This document shows positions 1-9,501 of a stretch of 25,502 bases of DNA, in pieces. Each line of letters starts with the position of its first letter. The first letter of the stretch is position 1. The position numbers and the translations under genes are program-made. Source of the DNA: UBA5972 sp964600965 (GTDB taxonomy: Bacteria > Pseudomonadota > Alphaproteobacteria > Rhodobacterales > Rhodobacteraceae); assembly GCA_964600965.1 (NCBI GenBank), contig CAZRLO010000035.1, forward strand, positions 1-25,502, in the 5' to 3' direction. Below the pieces are notes generated by a model. That model worked only from the letters and a program-made list of their open reading frames with translations, did not search any database and was not told where the DNA came from.

Positions 1-42
1 GCAACGCCCCGGTCTGAACGTTCTATTATTCACGAAATCCGC

Positions 43-71
43 TTGACCTTGGTTTGCCACAACCCTAGTGT
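43..71 (+). promoter_or_regulatory. Putative sigma-70-type promoter of the ilvIN operon
   Basis: A TTGACC hexamer (43-48) is followed after 17 bases by TAGTGT (66-71). The -35 is a 5/6 match to consensus and the -10 a 3/6 match. Initiation near 78 would place the start just ahead of the leader peptide ribosome binding site at 84-88, which is the expected layout for an attenuated operon. The call rests on hexamers and spacing only. Confidence 0.5.
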
Positions 72-93
72 CGCCGCCAATTCGGAGGTTGGC

Positions 94-138
94 ATGAAAA
101 TCCTTCTCGTGATCGGGGCGATGCGCAAGGTGCGGTGA
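94..138 (+). CDS. ilv operon leader peptide (attenuator peptide)
   Basis: A 14-codon reading frame begins at an ATG five bases after a perfect GGAGG (84-88) and reads MKILLVIGAMRKVR. Six of the 14 residues are Ile, Leu or Val, five of them consecutive (ILLVI), with a further Val near the end. It ends 25 bases before a strong intrinsic terminator and lies just upstream of acetolactate synthase. This matches the leader peptides of attenuated branched-chain amino acid operons: ribosome stalling at scarce Ile/Leu/Val codons would favour an alternative RNA fold and readthrough. The frame, its ribosome site and the terminator are seen directly; the attenuation function is inferred from these parts and the downstream gene. 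Confidence 0.8.
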   Translation: MKILLVIGAMRKVR

Positions 139-155
139 CGACACAAACGTCCCCG
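133..155 (+). promoter_or_regulatory. Possible pause hairpin of the ilv attenuator
   Basis: Bases 133-140 can pair with 148-155 over eight positions with a single mismatch around a seven-base loop. The stem overlaps the last sense codon and stop of the leader peptide, where a transcriptional pause hairpin would be expected. Alternative pairings exist: 115-120 (GGGGCG) with 162-167 (CGCCCC), and 131-135 (TGCGG) with 167-171 (CCGCA). Both would consume the left arm of the terminator, so either could act as antiterminator. These are pairings by eye without folding energies. Confidence 0.4.
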
Positions 156-163
156 ACCACGCG

Positions 164-187
164 CCCCCGCAATCCGGGGGTTTTTTT
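164..187 (+). terminator. Intrinsic terminator of the ilv attenuator
   Basis: CCCCCG (164-169) pairs perfectly with CGGGGG (175-180) around the loop CAATC, followed immediately by seven T residues (181-187). This is a textbook rho-independent terminator. It lies 43 bases before the start codon of acetolactate synthase, so it must be conditional for the operon to be expressed. That fits the Ile/Leu/Val leader peptide just before it. Confidence 0.85.
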
Positions 188-230
188 ATGGCACGCTTCC
201 GTGATGAAGCGGATGACTGGAGAAATGCAG

Positions 231-1985
<1,755 letters not shown>

Positions 1986-1995
1986 GGAGACAGAG

Positions 1996-2556
1996 ATGAG
2001 CGCACTGAAACTCAAAAAAGGCACATCCCGCAAAAGCGCCTATGATCTGAAAAGCACCCTGGGCGATACGGTGGAAACCCACACGATCGCGGTTCTGGTC
2101 GATAACGAGGCCGGGGTTCTGGCCCGTGTGATCGGGCTGTTTTCCGGGCGCGGGTACAATATCGAAAGCCTGACCGTGGCCGAGGTTGATCATACAGGCC
2201 ACCTCAGCCGCATCACCATCGTCACCACCGGAACCCCCGCCGTCATTGTGCAGATCAAGGCCCAGCTCGCGCGGATGGTGCCGGTCCACGAGGTTCACGA
2301 CCTCACCGTCGAAGGCCCAAGCGTGGAGCGCGAACTGGCAATGCTGAAAGTGGCGGGAACCGGTGACAAACGGGTCGAGGCGATGCGCCTTGCCGACATT
2401 TTTCGCGCGGCGGTGGTGGATACCACGCTGGAAAGTTTCGTCTTTGAAATCACCGGAACGCCTGAAAAAATCGACGCCTTCGTTGATCTGATGCGCCCGC
2501 TGGGTCTGGTGGAAATCGCGCGAACCGGGGTTGCGGCGATGCTGCGCGGGGCGTGA
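1996..2556 (+). CDS. ilvN: Acetolactate synthase small (regulatory) subunit
   Basis: Regulatory partner of the catalytic subunit encoded ten bases upstream; it activates the enzyme and mediates feedback inhibition, typically by valine. The 186-residue product has an N-terminal ACT domain beginning around residue 27 (HTIAVLVDNEAGVLARV), including GLFSGRGYNIESLTV, followed by the C-terminal small-subunit domain (about 100-186). The start at ATG 1996 is supported by a GAGGAGA ribosome site at 1984-1990 that overlaps the stop of the preceding gene, indicating co-translation in one operon. In many genomes the same protein is called ilvH. No clear intrinsic terminator follows; only an imperfect seven-pair stem at 2571-2590 without a T-run is visible. 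Confidence 0.96.
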   Translation: MSALKLKKGTSRKSAYDLKSTLGDTVETHTIAVLVDNEAGVLARVIGLFSGRGYNIESLTVAEVDHTGHLSRITIVTTGTPAVIVQIKAQLARMVPVHEVHDLTVEGPSVERELAMLKVAGTGDKRVEAMRLADIFRAAVVDTTLESFVFEITGTPEKIDAFVDLMRPLGLVEIARTGVAAMLRGA

Positions 2557-2786
2557 CGGCATCAGCGTTTCGATACCGCATATGGTACCGGATTGCACAC
2601 GCACCGGAATATGCGCACCGAATCGCTGGCGTCCCAGTGAATTTCCGGTAAAATGATCAGGCATCATTCGGGGGTTTGACGCCAAGATTCATATCATAGA
2701 ACTTATCGATGAGTTCCTGGTTCGGGGCTGGCGATTTGGCAACTCCGGATCAATCTGAGCAGTCGGGAAAAACTGAGGGACCAACA

Positions 2787-3023
2787 ATGAAAAAGATTGC
2801 ACTTGCCGGCATCATCGCGCTGGCGGCCGCCCATGTCACGGCGCAAACCATCGGAAATCCGGGCAGCAGCCTGAACGGGGATTTCAACAGTGGCTACAAC
2901 TGGGCCGGCAAAAGCACCGCTGGCTCGCCAACCAGTCTGGAAAGCCTTGCCGAAGACGGGTTTCTGGCGATTATCGCGTTGCTTTTCTGGGCGGCGCTGC
3001 AAAACCTGAACTCGGAAACCTGA
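2787..3023 (+). CDS. Small exported or membrane protein of unknown function (78 aa)
   Basis: The reading frame starts at ATG 2787, seven bases after GAGGGA. It opens with a clear signal-peptide-like segment (MKKIALAGIIALAAAHVTAQ, probable cleavage after a small residue near 18-20). A polar Gly/Ser/Asn-rich stretch follows (about 21-55), then a hydrophobic segment near the C-terminus (GFLAIIALLFWAALQNL, about 58-74). The layout suggests a small periplasmic protein anchored by a C-terminal helix. I recognise no family. It lies 61 bases before the desaturase-like gene on the same strand and might be cotranscribed with it. Signal peptide, ribosome site and hydrophobic tail argue that it is real. 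Confidence 0.65.
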   Translation: MKKIALAGIIALAAAHVTAQTIGNPGSSLNGDFNSGYNWAGKSTAGSPTSLESLAEDGFLAIIALLFWAALQNLNSET

Positions 3024-3084
3024 GAAGCGAACAGATTGAAATGGCGGCGTCCGTGCGATCGGGTGCCGCAAAAAGGGGCCGCGA

Positions 3085-4035
3085 ATGCCACAGAGTGGTG
3101 ACGGGTGGATCGAAACCCTGCTGACACCGGTTTTCGGTCTGGGCTTTCGCCTGTTTCCGATCTATCTGCTTTCGATGGTGCTGATCGCCATGGGCGTCTA
3201 TCTGGTGACCCGGCCCTCGCGGCCGTTCCTGGCCTGGCTTTTTCCGCGCGAAATCTATCTGCACAAATCGCACTTCATCGACCTGAAATTGCTGGCGCTG
3301 ACCAGTTTTGTTTCGATTTTCGCGGTGCTGGGGTCGCTGTGGACGACGTCTTTCACGGCGGCGGGAGTTTCCGGCGGCCTTGCAGCCGGCGCGGCCGATG
3401 ACACGCCCGGCAACCTGGTGATCGTCTCGCTTGTGATCCTGTTCGTTTCGGATTTCGTCAGTTATTGGGTTCACCGAAAATTTCATGAAACCAGCGCGTT
3501 ATGGCCGTTTCATGCGGTCCATCACAGCGCCGAGGTTCTGACACCCGTCACCAGTTATCGCACCCATCCCGTGAACCGGCTGATCATCAACTTCGCGCGC
3601 GGGATTGCGGTGGGTCTGCTGCAGGGGGTGGTGCTTGCGGCCCTTGTCGGCAGCGTTGATTTCGCGACCATCGCCGGGGTGAACGTCGTTTACGTCGTCT
3701 TCCATCTGACCGGTTCCAACCTGCGCCACAGCCATGTCTGGCTAAGCTATGGGCGCGTGCTGGAACATCTCTTGATTTCGCCCGCCCAGCATCAGATCCA
3801 CCACAGCCTTGAGCCCAGACACCGCAACCGTAATTTCGGCGAGGTTCTGGCGATCTGGGACTGGATGTTCGGCACGCTTTATGTCCCGCCGGGACCCGAG
3901 AAACTGCGGTTCGGCATTTCCGACGATCGCGGCACGCGAATTCCGCAACCGCACACCACGTTCCTGCGTGCGTTGTTCCTGCCGTTCGCCGAAAGCTGGC
4001 GGGCGATATTTGGCCGCAATCTACCGCGCCAATAG
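3085..4035 (+). CDS. Fatty acid hydroxylase / sterol desaturase family membrane protein
   Basis: Integral membrane di-iron oxygenase of the fatty acid hydroxylase superfamily, 316 residues. The characteristic histidine clusters are all present: HRKFH (130-134), HAVHH (143-147) and HQIHH (236-240), with further histidines at 207, 215 and 217 that may complete the metal site. Hydrophobic segments near 22-42, 70-88, 110-128 and 175-210 fit a multi-pass protein with the histidine clusters on the cytoplasmic side. The family hydroxylates or desaturates lipids; in bacteria substrates include fatty acids, carotenoids and sterol-like or alkylglycerol lipids, and the sequence alone does not say which. 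Its last 15 bases overlap the convergent gene on the other strand. The start at 3085 has only a modest purine-rich ribosome site. Confidence 0.9.
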   Translation: MPQSGDGWIETLLTPVFGLGFRLFPIYLLSMVLIAMGVYLVTRPSRPFLAWLFPREIYLHKSHFIDLKLLALTSFVSIFAVLGSLWTTSFTAAGVSGGLAAGAADDTPGNLVIVSLVILFVSDFVSYWVHRKFHETSALWPFHAVHHSAEVLTPVTSYRTHPVNRLIINFARGIAVGLLQGVVLAALVGSVDFATIAGVNVVYVVFHLTGSNLRHSHVWLSYGRVLEHLLISPAQHQIHHSLEPRHRNRNFGEVLAIWDWMFGTLYVPPGPEKLRFGISDDRGTRIPQPHTTFLRALFLPFAESWRAIFGRNLPRQ

Positions 4036-5289
4036 CGTTGCCGACACCGGGGCCAGTGCCACGGTCGCGGACTTGGCGCTGAGCGCCCAACTGAACAGCG
4101 CCGTCACCGTTTCCGGATAGGTGCGCCCCAGAACGATGACCTGCCCGTTCTTGCCGGCCTCCAGAACCGCGCGGTCCAGATAGCGCTTGATGACCGTGCC
4201 CGATTCCCGCTCGCTGTCCAGCACGCGGTAGACCACGCCCGCCGCCACCCCTTCGCGCCGCGCGCGGATATCGGTGCTGTTCAGACCGATATCATATGTC
4301 AGCAACCCGTGGCCGGACTGGCCCAGCGCCGTTATGACCTGATCGGCCAAAGCGGTCGATTTCTGCAAACCGGCGCTGGTCTGGTCGATCAGCCCGACCG
4401 CCTGCGGAATGTCGGCAAACACCCCGGCCAGCGCGGTCTCGATATCGGCAGCGTTTTCCGCCGCTTCCAGTGCAGTTTCACCCGCAGGGGCCATCGCCAC
4501 GATCTCGAACCCGCCATGCGACAGCGCCATCGCCGTGGCGGTGGCGTCGTCCTTGTCGGCGGCAACGGCGAAGGTCACCGGGAAGGTGAAGGTCAGGAGA
4601 ACCTCGCGGTCCAACCCCTCGTCGCCCGCATCGACCAGAATGATCGACATCAGGGGCTTGGCGTCCGGGTTCTCGAACACGATGCGGTTGCGCATCAGCG
4701 CGGCATTCTCGCCGCCCGGATTTGCCGAAGCCGCAGGGATCAGCGGTTCGGCGGGTGTCCGCTCGACCGCACCGTCGTCGGCGCCCTCAACCGCGGGCGG
4801 TTCAGTGATTTCAGTGGTCGGCGGTTCGATGACCGGCAGTTGGTTGACCGGTATTTCCGCCACCGGGTTTTCGATCGCGGGCATCGGTACGCCCAGAACC
4901 GGGGTGTCGGTCAGCGGGGCGACGTCCTCGCCCGGGGTCACCATCGCCAGTTCGTCAGAGCCGGGTTCGACCATGGGCATTTCCACGCCGCCCACCGCAT
5001 CGGGCTGCGCCGCCGACGCCGTGTCGGCCACCGGATCGATCGGGTCCCCGGCCGCAGCGGTGGGTTGCCGGAGTTCCTCGGTCACCACGGATTGATCTGT
5101 ATCGGGCAGCACCGGGTTCGTGTCGGTGCGTTCGGCGTTGAAACCCGAGCCCGCCGGGGTTGGCAGTTCGACCTGGGTTTTGGTGCCCGGATCGGTCGCA
5201 TCAAACGGGACGGCCAGCGACAGGGCCCCTGCCCCGGCCAGCGAAAGCAGCGCTCCTTTGACAAATCCTGCGCCAAACCCGCCACGCAT
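4021..5289 (-). CDS. Divergent polysaccharide deacetylase family protein (YibQ/DUF610-like)
   Basis: A 422-residue protein. The N-terminus has a positively charged start and a hydrophobic segment (about 8-27), consistent with a membrane anchor or uncleaved signal. A long low-complexity linker rich in Pro, Val, Glu, Thr and Ala (about 35-200) follows. The C-terminal 210 residues (starting KPLMSIILVDAGDEGLDRE) resemble the divergent polysaccharide deacetylase fold: LTFTFPVTFAVAA, then GFEIVAMAP, then LTYDIGLNS, then VIVLGRTYPETVTAL. The usual deacetylase metal-binding Asp/His motifs are not evident, so catalysis is uncertain. A role in the cell envelope is likely from the anchor. The start at 5289 is supported by a GGAGG six bases upstream on the minus strand. 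It is convergent with and overlaps the desaturase-like gene by 15 bases, and divergent from trpG. Confidence 0.8.
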   Translation of the reverse strand: MRGGFGAGFVKGALLSLAGAGALSLAVPFDATDPGTKTQVELPTPAGSGFNAERTDTNPVLPDTDQSVVTEELRQPTAAAGDPIDPVADTASAAQPDAVGGVEMPMVEPGSDELAMVTPGEDVAPLTDTPVLGVPMPAIENPVAEIPVNQLPVIEPPTTEITEPPAVEGADDGAVERTPAEPLIPAASANPGGENAALMRNRIVFENPDAKPLMSIILVDAGDEGLDREVLLTFTFPVTFAVAADKDDATATAMALSHGGFEIVAMAPAGETALEAAENAADIETALAGVFADIPQAVGLIDQTSAGLQKSTALADQVITALGQSGHGLLTYDIGLNSTDIRARREGVAAGVVYRVLDSERESGTVIKRYLDRAVLEAGKNGQVIVLGRTYPETVTALFSWALSAKSATVALAPVSATLLAR

Positions 5290-5414
5290 ATTGTGCCTCC
5301 GCGTTAAATAACCACTGCCTGCTCTTGACCATCTTGGTTGGCTGCGGGCATTTATAGCGCGGTTTCATCCGGGGTTCACCCCCAATCCGGCGCAAGCAGG
5401 CGACAAAGGCGAAC

Positions 5415-5996
5415 ATGCTTTTACTGATCGACAATTACGACAGCTTCACCTGGAATCTGGTGCATTATCTGGGCGAGCTGGGCGCCGACGTCAAAGTGGT
5501 GCGCAACGACGAGATTGCGGTGGCCGATGCGATGGCGTTGAAACCTTCGGGGATCGTGCTTTCGCCGGGACCGTGCGACCCGGATCAGGCGGGGATATGT
5601 CTGGACCTGACCGCGGCGGCCGCTGCCGCGCGCGTGCCGTTGCTGGGCGTATGTCTGGGCCACCAGAGCATCGGGCAGGCCTTTGGCGGGCGCGTGGTGC
5701 GCTGCCACGAAATCATGCATGGCAAGGTCAGCGCCATGCACCATGACGGCACCGGCCTGTTTGCCGGAATCCCGTCGCCCCTGACGGCGACGCGGTATCA
5801 TTCACTGGTGGTGGAACGGGACGGGCTGCCCGATTGCCTTGGCGTGACCGCGTGGCTGAAAGACGGGACGATCATGGGTCTGGCCCACCGGGATTTGCCG
5901 ATTTCAGGCGTACAGTTTCATCCCGAGAGTATCGCCAGCGAGCACGGCCACGCGATGCTGAAAAACTTTCTGAGCAACGTACTGGAACCGGCATGA
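5415..5996 (+). CDS. trpG: Anthranilate synthase component II (glutamine amidotransferase)
   Basis: Class I glutamine amidotransferase that releases ammonia from glutamine for anthranilate synthase component I (TrpE), the first step from chorismate to tryptophan. The 193-residue length is standard. The opening LLLIDNYDSFTWNLVHYLGE is diagnostic of the TrpG/PabA family. The catalytic triad is visible: Cys80 in LLGVCLGHQS, His169 and Glu171 in VQFHPES. TrpE is not encoded in this window. Context (trpD and trpC immediately after) favours TrpG over PabA, although the same subunit may serve both enzymes. The stop overlaps the trpD start as ATGA, indicating translational coupling. Confidence 0.96.
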   Translation: MLLLIDNYDSFTWNLVHYLGELGADVKVVRNDEIAVADAMALKPSGIVLSPGPCDPDQAGICLDLTAAAAAARVPLLGVCLGHQSIGQAFGGRVVRCHEIMHGKVSAMHHDGTGLFAGIPSPLTATRYHSLVVERDGLPDCLGVTAWLKDGTIMGLAHRDLPISGVQFHPESIASEHGHAMLKNFLSNVLEPA

Positions 5997-7012
5997 GCGA
6001 TATCCTGAAGCCTCTGATCGGCATCGCCGCGGAACGTCCGCTTTCCCGCCAGGAGGCCGAAACCGCCTTTGGCGCGATCATGGAAGGCGCCGCAACCCCC
6101 AGCCAGATCGGTGGCTTTCTGATGGCCTTGCGCACCCGCGGTGAAACGGTCGAGGAATATTCCGCCGCCGCCGCCGTGATGCGCGCCAAGTGCAACGCGG
6201 TCACCGCACCTGCAGGCGCGATGGATATCGTCGGCACCGGGGGCGACGGCAAGGGCACGCTCAACATATCCACGGCAACGGCCTTCGTGGTGGCGGGCGC
6301 GGGTGTCGTCGTGGCCAAGCACGGCAACCGCAATCTGTCGTCGAAATCCGGCGCGGCCGACGCGCTGGGCGAACTGGGCGTCAACGTAATGGTCGGGGCC
6401 GACGTGGTCAGCCGCGCCATTGGCGAAGTCGGCATCGGCTTCATGATGGCCCCGATGCACCATCCCGCCACGCGCCATGTCATGCCGTCGCGCCAGGAAT
6501 TGGGCACACGCACGATCTTCAACATCCTTGGCCCGCTGACCAACCCGGCGGGGGTCAAACGCCAGCTTACGGGGGCGTTTTCGCGCGACGTGATCCGCCC
6601 GATGGCCGAGACGCTGGGGGCCTTGGGGTCGGAAAAGGCGTGGCTGGTACATGGCAGCGATGGCACCGACGAAATCTCGATCGCCGGGGCCACGTGGGTG
6701 GCGGCGCTGGAAGGCGGCAACGTCACCGAACACGAGATTTCCCCCGAAGATGCCGGCCTGCCGGTGCATCCGTTCGACGATATCCTGGGCGGCACGCCGG
6801 CCGAAAACGGTGCGGCCTTCCGCGCCCTGCTGGCGGGCGAGAAATCGGCCTATCGCGACGCCGTGCTGTTGAATGCTTCGGCGGCGCTCGTGGTGGCGGA
6901 CAAAGCGCCGAACCTGACGGAAGGCGTTGAAATCGCCCGCGAAAGCATCGACAGCGGCGCGGCGGCGGCCAAGATCAGGGCGCTCGCCAAGCTGACGTCG
7001 GAGGCGGCATGA
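5993..7012 (+). CDS. trpD: Anthranilate phosphoribosyltransferase
   Basis: Transfers the phosphoribosyl group of PRPP to anthranilate, the second step of tryptophan synthesis. The 339-residue length is typical. The PRPP and magnesium motifs are present: GTGGDGKGT (81-89), NIST (91-94), KHGNRNLSSKSG (109-120), and further on FNILGPLTNPA. The start at ATG 5993 overlaps the trpG stop (ATGA); a longer in-frame extension to 5834 would lie inside trpG and is rejected. The stop overlaps the trpC start the same way, so trpG, trpD and trpC are one coupled unit. Confidence 0.97.
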   Translation: MSDILKPLIGIAAERPLSRQEAETAFGAIMEGAATPSQIGGFLMALRTRGETVEEYSAAAAVMRAKCNAVTAPAGAMDIVGTGGDGKGTLNISTATAFVVAGAGVVVAKHGNRNLSSKSGAADALGELGVNVMVGADVVSRAIGEVGIGFMMAPMHHPATRHVMPSRQELGTRTIFNILGPLTNPAGVKRQLTGAFSRDVIRPMAETLGALGSEKAWLVHGSDGTDEISIAGATWVAALEGGNVTEHEISPEDAGLPVHPFDDILGGTPAENGAAFRALLAGEKSAYRDAVLLNASAALVVADKAPNLTEGVEIARESIDSGAAAAKIRALAKLTSEAA

Positions 7013-7800
7013 GCGACATTCTGGCGCGCATCAAGGCCTATAAGCTGGACGAGGTGGCGCGGCGAAAATCAACCATGCCGCTTGCGGATCTCGAGTCGCG
7101 GGCCCGCGCGGCCCCGGCGGTGCGCGGTTTTCGCGCAGCGCTTCAGGGTGCCTCGGCCAAGGGCTATGGCCTGATCGCCGAGATCAAGAAGGCCAGCCCG
7201 TCGCGGGGGCTGATCCGGGCGGATTTCGACCCCCCGGCGCTAGCGCGGGCATACCGCGATGGGGGGGCGACGTGCCTCAGCATTCTGACGGACGGGCCCT
7301 CGTTTCAGGGCGACGATGCGTATCTGACGGCGGCGAGGGCGGCCGCAAGCTTGCCGGTGCTGCGCAAGGATTTTCTTTATGACCCCTATCAGGTGGCCGA
7401 ATCCCGGGCGCTGGGGGCCGACTGCATCCTGATCATTCTCGCCTCGGTCAGCGATGCCCAGGCGCACGAACTGGAAGCGGCGGCGATGGAATGGGGCATG
7501 GACGCGTTGCTCGAAGTGCATGATGGTGCCGAACTGGACCGTGCGGCTGCGTTGAATTCGCCGATGATCGGCATCAACAACCGCAACCTGAAAACCTTTG
7601 ACGTGGATTTGCAAACTACCCGCGATCTGGCACCCCGTGTTCCCGGCGACCGCCTGATTGTCGCGGAATCCGGCCTGTTCACGCCCGGTGATCTTGCCGA
7701 CATGGCGCGAAATGGTGCGCGCAATTTCCTGATCGGGGAAAGCCTGATGCGGGCGGACGATGTCGCGGCGGCGACAAGCAACCTGTTGGCAGGCGTGTGA
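7009..7800 (+). CDS. trpC: Indole-3-glycerol phosphate synthase
   Basis: Closes the indole ring from carboxyphenylamino-deoxyribulose phosphate. It is a monofunctional TIM-barrel enzyme of 263 residues, without a fused TrpF domain. Family motifs in order are AEIKKASPSRGLIRADFDP (catalytic lysine), VLRKDFLYDPYQV (second catalytic lysine), LLEVHDGAEL, IGINNRNLKTFDVDL and VAESGLF. It starts inside the trpD stop (ATGA), and its own stop touches the start of moaC (TGATG). No trpF, trpA or trpB is in the window. Confidence 0.97.
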   Translation: MSDILARIKAYKLDEVARRKSTMPLADLESRARAAPAVRGFRAALQGASAKGYGLIAEIKKASPSRGLIRADFDPPALARAYRDGGATCLSILTDGPSFQGDDAYLTAARAAASLPVLRKDFLYDPYQVAESRALGADCILIILASVSDAQAHELEAAAMEWGMDALLEVHDGAELDRAAALNSPMIGINNRNLKTFDVDLQTTRDLAPRVPGDRLIVAESGLFTPGDLADMARNGARNFLIGESLMRADDVAAATSNLLAGV

Positions 7801-8276
7801 TGCCAAAGCTCAGCCATTTCAATGCCAAGGGCGACGCCCACATGGTCGATGTTTCCGAAAAACCGGCGACCGCCCGCATCGCCCGCGCCAGCGGTCGCAT
7901 TAAGATGTCGCCGGAAACGCTTGAAACTGTAAAACAAAATACCGGAAAAAAGGGCGATGTCCTGGGCGTCGCGCGATTGGCCGGAATCATGGCGGCCAAG
8001 CAGACGGCGGCGTTGATCCCGCTGTGCCACCCGCTGCCCGTGACCCATGCCGCCGTGGAATTCGACCTGGACCCGGCCGCGTCCGAAATTGTGATCACAT
8101 CCGAAATCCGCACCACGGGTCAGACCGGCGTCGAGATGGAGGCCCTGACCGCCGTTTCCATCGCCGCCCTGACGGTTTTTGACATGCTCAAGGCCGTGGA
8201 CCGGGCCATGTCGATATCCGGCATCCGGGTCATCCTGAAGGACGGCGGAAAATCGGGACGCCACGAGGCGGATTGA
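7800..8276 (+). CDS. moaC: Cyclic pyranopterin monophosphate synthase (MoaC)
   Basis: Second enzyme of molybdenum cofactor synthesis; it converts the MoaA product (3',8-cyclo-7,8-dihydro-GTP) to cyclic pyranopterin monophosphate. The 158-residue protein lines up with the E. coli numbering for functional residues as I know them: His77 in LCHPLP, Glu112 and Glu114 in GVEMEALTA, Asp128 and Lys131 in FDMLKAVDR, and Lys147 in ILKDGGKSG. I chose ATG 7800, which overlaps the trpC stop by one base (TGATG); a GTG at 7797 is an alternative. It belongs to the same packed run as trpGDC, so pterin synthesis is probably cotranscribed with tryptophan genes. moaA is not in the window. Confidence 0.96.
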   Translation: MPKLSHFNAKGDAHMVDVSEKPATARIARASGRIKMSPETLETVKQNTGKKGDVLGVARLAGIMAAKQTAALIPLCHPLPVTHAAVEFDLDPAASEIVITSEIRTTGQTGVEMEALTAVSIAALTVFDMLKAVDRAMSISGIRVILKDGGKSGRHEAD

Positions 8277-8278
8277 AC

Positions 8279-9463
8279 ATGATCAGCGTCACCCAAGCCC
8301 TGGAAACGCTCGTCGAGCTTTGCCCCGTTCTGCCCTGTGAAACCGTACCCTTGCGCGACGCCGCGGGGCGGGTGCTGGGCCGGGATGTGATCACAAACCG
8401 CGACCAGCCCCCCTTTGCGGCGGCATCCATGGACGGCTATGCCATCGCGGCGGCCCGGACGAAACCGGGCGCGGTCTTTCGTGTGATCGGCGAATCCGCG
8501 GCAGGCAACCGGTTCGCGGGCAACGTCGGCAACGGCGAGGCCGTGCGCATTTTCACCGGTGCACCGGTTCCAAAGGGTGCCGATCTGGTGATGATGCAGG
8601 AAAACACGCACCGCGACGGCGATAACGTGATTTTATCCGAAGACTTTGATTTGCAACAGAATATTCGTGCGGCGGGCACTGATTTCAAGGCGGGGAGCAA
8701 GGTCTCGGCCCCGCGTTTGCTGACGCCTGCGCATGTGGCGCTGCTAGCGGCGATGAACATCGCCGAAGTTCCGGTCACCCGTCGCCCCGTCGTCGCGCTG
8801 ATTGCGACCGGCGACGAACTGGTCATGCCGGGCGATGAGCCGGGGCCGGATCAGATCATCGCCTCCAACGGTTTCGGGCTGGCGGCCATGCTGCAAGCCG
8901 CCGGGGCCGAGGCGCGCCTGCTGCCGATCGCACGCGACAACCGGGCGGCGCTGGAATTCGCGCTCAGGCTGGCCGAGGGGGCCGATATGATCGTGACCAT
9001 CGGCGGCGCGTCGGTGGGCGACCATGACATCGTGCATCGTGTCGCCAGCGATGCCGGGCTGAAAACCGCGTTCCACAAGGTGGCGATGCGCCCCGGCAAA
9101 CCTCTGATGGCGGGCGTGCTGGACGGCGTTCCGCTGATCGGGCTGCCGGGAAATCCGGTTTCGGCGATGATATGCGGGCAGGTATTCCTGCTGCCGTGTC
9201 TGACCAAAATGCTGGGGCTTGGCGCGCGCGCGCCTGCGCGTGAAACCGCGGTTCTGGGGTCACCGCTGGCTGCCAATGGCGGGCGCGAACATTATATGCG
9301 GGCGCGCCTTGGCATCGAGAACGGCGCCCTGACCGTGTGGCCCGCGCCACGTCAGGACAGCGCGCTGTTGTCGGTATTGGCCGACGCACACGCTTTGCTC
9401 GTGCGTCCGCCTCTAGATCCTGTGCGCGAAACCGGTGAACCGGTCCAGATATTGCGTCTCTGA
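8279..9463 (+). CDS. moeA: Molybdopterin molybdotransferase (MoeA)
   Basis: Inserts molybdate into adenylylated molybdopterin, the final step giving active molybdenum cofactor. The 394-residue length is standard. Motifs in order are FAAASMDGYA near 46-55, ATGDELVMPGDEPGPDQI, VTIGGASVGDHDIV and IGLPGNPVSAMI, characteristic of the MoeA/GephyrinE molybdopterin-binding fold, followed by a C-terminal domain (from about residue 320). The start at ATG 8279 lies two bases after the moaC stop, with a GAGG inside the moaC end; a TTG at 8273 is possible but less likely. The promoter of lexA begins ten bases after its stop. Confidence 0.95.
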   Translation: MISVTQALETLVELCPVLPCETVPLRDAAGRVLGRDVITNRDQPPFAAASMDGYAIAAARTKPGAVFRVIGESAAGNRFAGNVGNGEAVRIFTGAPVPKGADLVMMQENTHRDGDNVILSEDFDLQQNIRAAGTDFKAGSKVSAPRLLTPAHVALLAAMNIAEVPVTRRPVVALIATGDELVMPGDEPGPDQIIASNGFGLAAMLQAAGAEARLLPIARDNRAALEFALRLAEGADMIVTIGGASVGDHDIVHRVASDAGLKTAFHKVAMRPGKPLMAGVLDGVPLIGLPGNPVSAMICGQVFLLPCLTKMLGLGARAPARETAVLGSPLAANGGREHYMRARLGIENGALTVWPAPRQDSALLSVLADAHALLVRPPLDPVRETGEPVQILRL

Positions 9464-9472
9464 GCGAACTTG

Positions 9473-9501
9473 TTGACACAAAACGGGAACGATTGTAGAA
9501 C
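9473..9501 (+). promoter_or_regulatory. lexA promoter
   Basis: A perfect TTGACA (9473-9478) is followed after exactly 17 bases by TAGAAC (9496-9501), a 4/6 match to the -10 consensus. The SOS operator overlaps the -10 element, so LexA binding would block RNA polymerase, consistent with autorepression. This gives lexA its own promoter independent of the trp-moa-moe run. Confidence 0.75.

Noticed and set aside
135..230. N-terminal extension of ilvI from a GTG at 135, adding 32 residues
   Set aside because: The stretch lies across the attenuator terminator and its T-run, has no family similarity, and a good ribosome site precedes ATG 231.
2571..2590. Imperfect stem after ilvN as a terminator
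   Set aside because: One mismatch in seven pairs, weak composition and no T-run.
4309..5307. Long plus-strand frames opposite the deacetylase-like gene (up to 332 codons)
   Set aside because: Their composition is Arg/Gly/His-rich with no recognisable domain; the minus-strand frame has a membrane anchor, a linker and a recognisable C-terminal domain.
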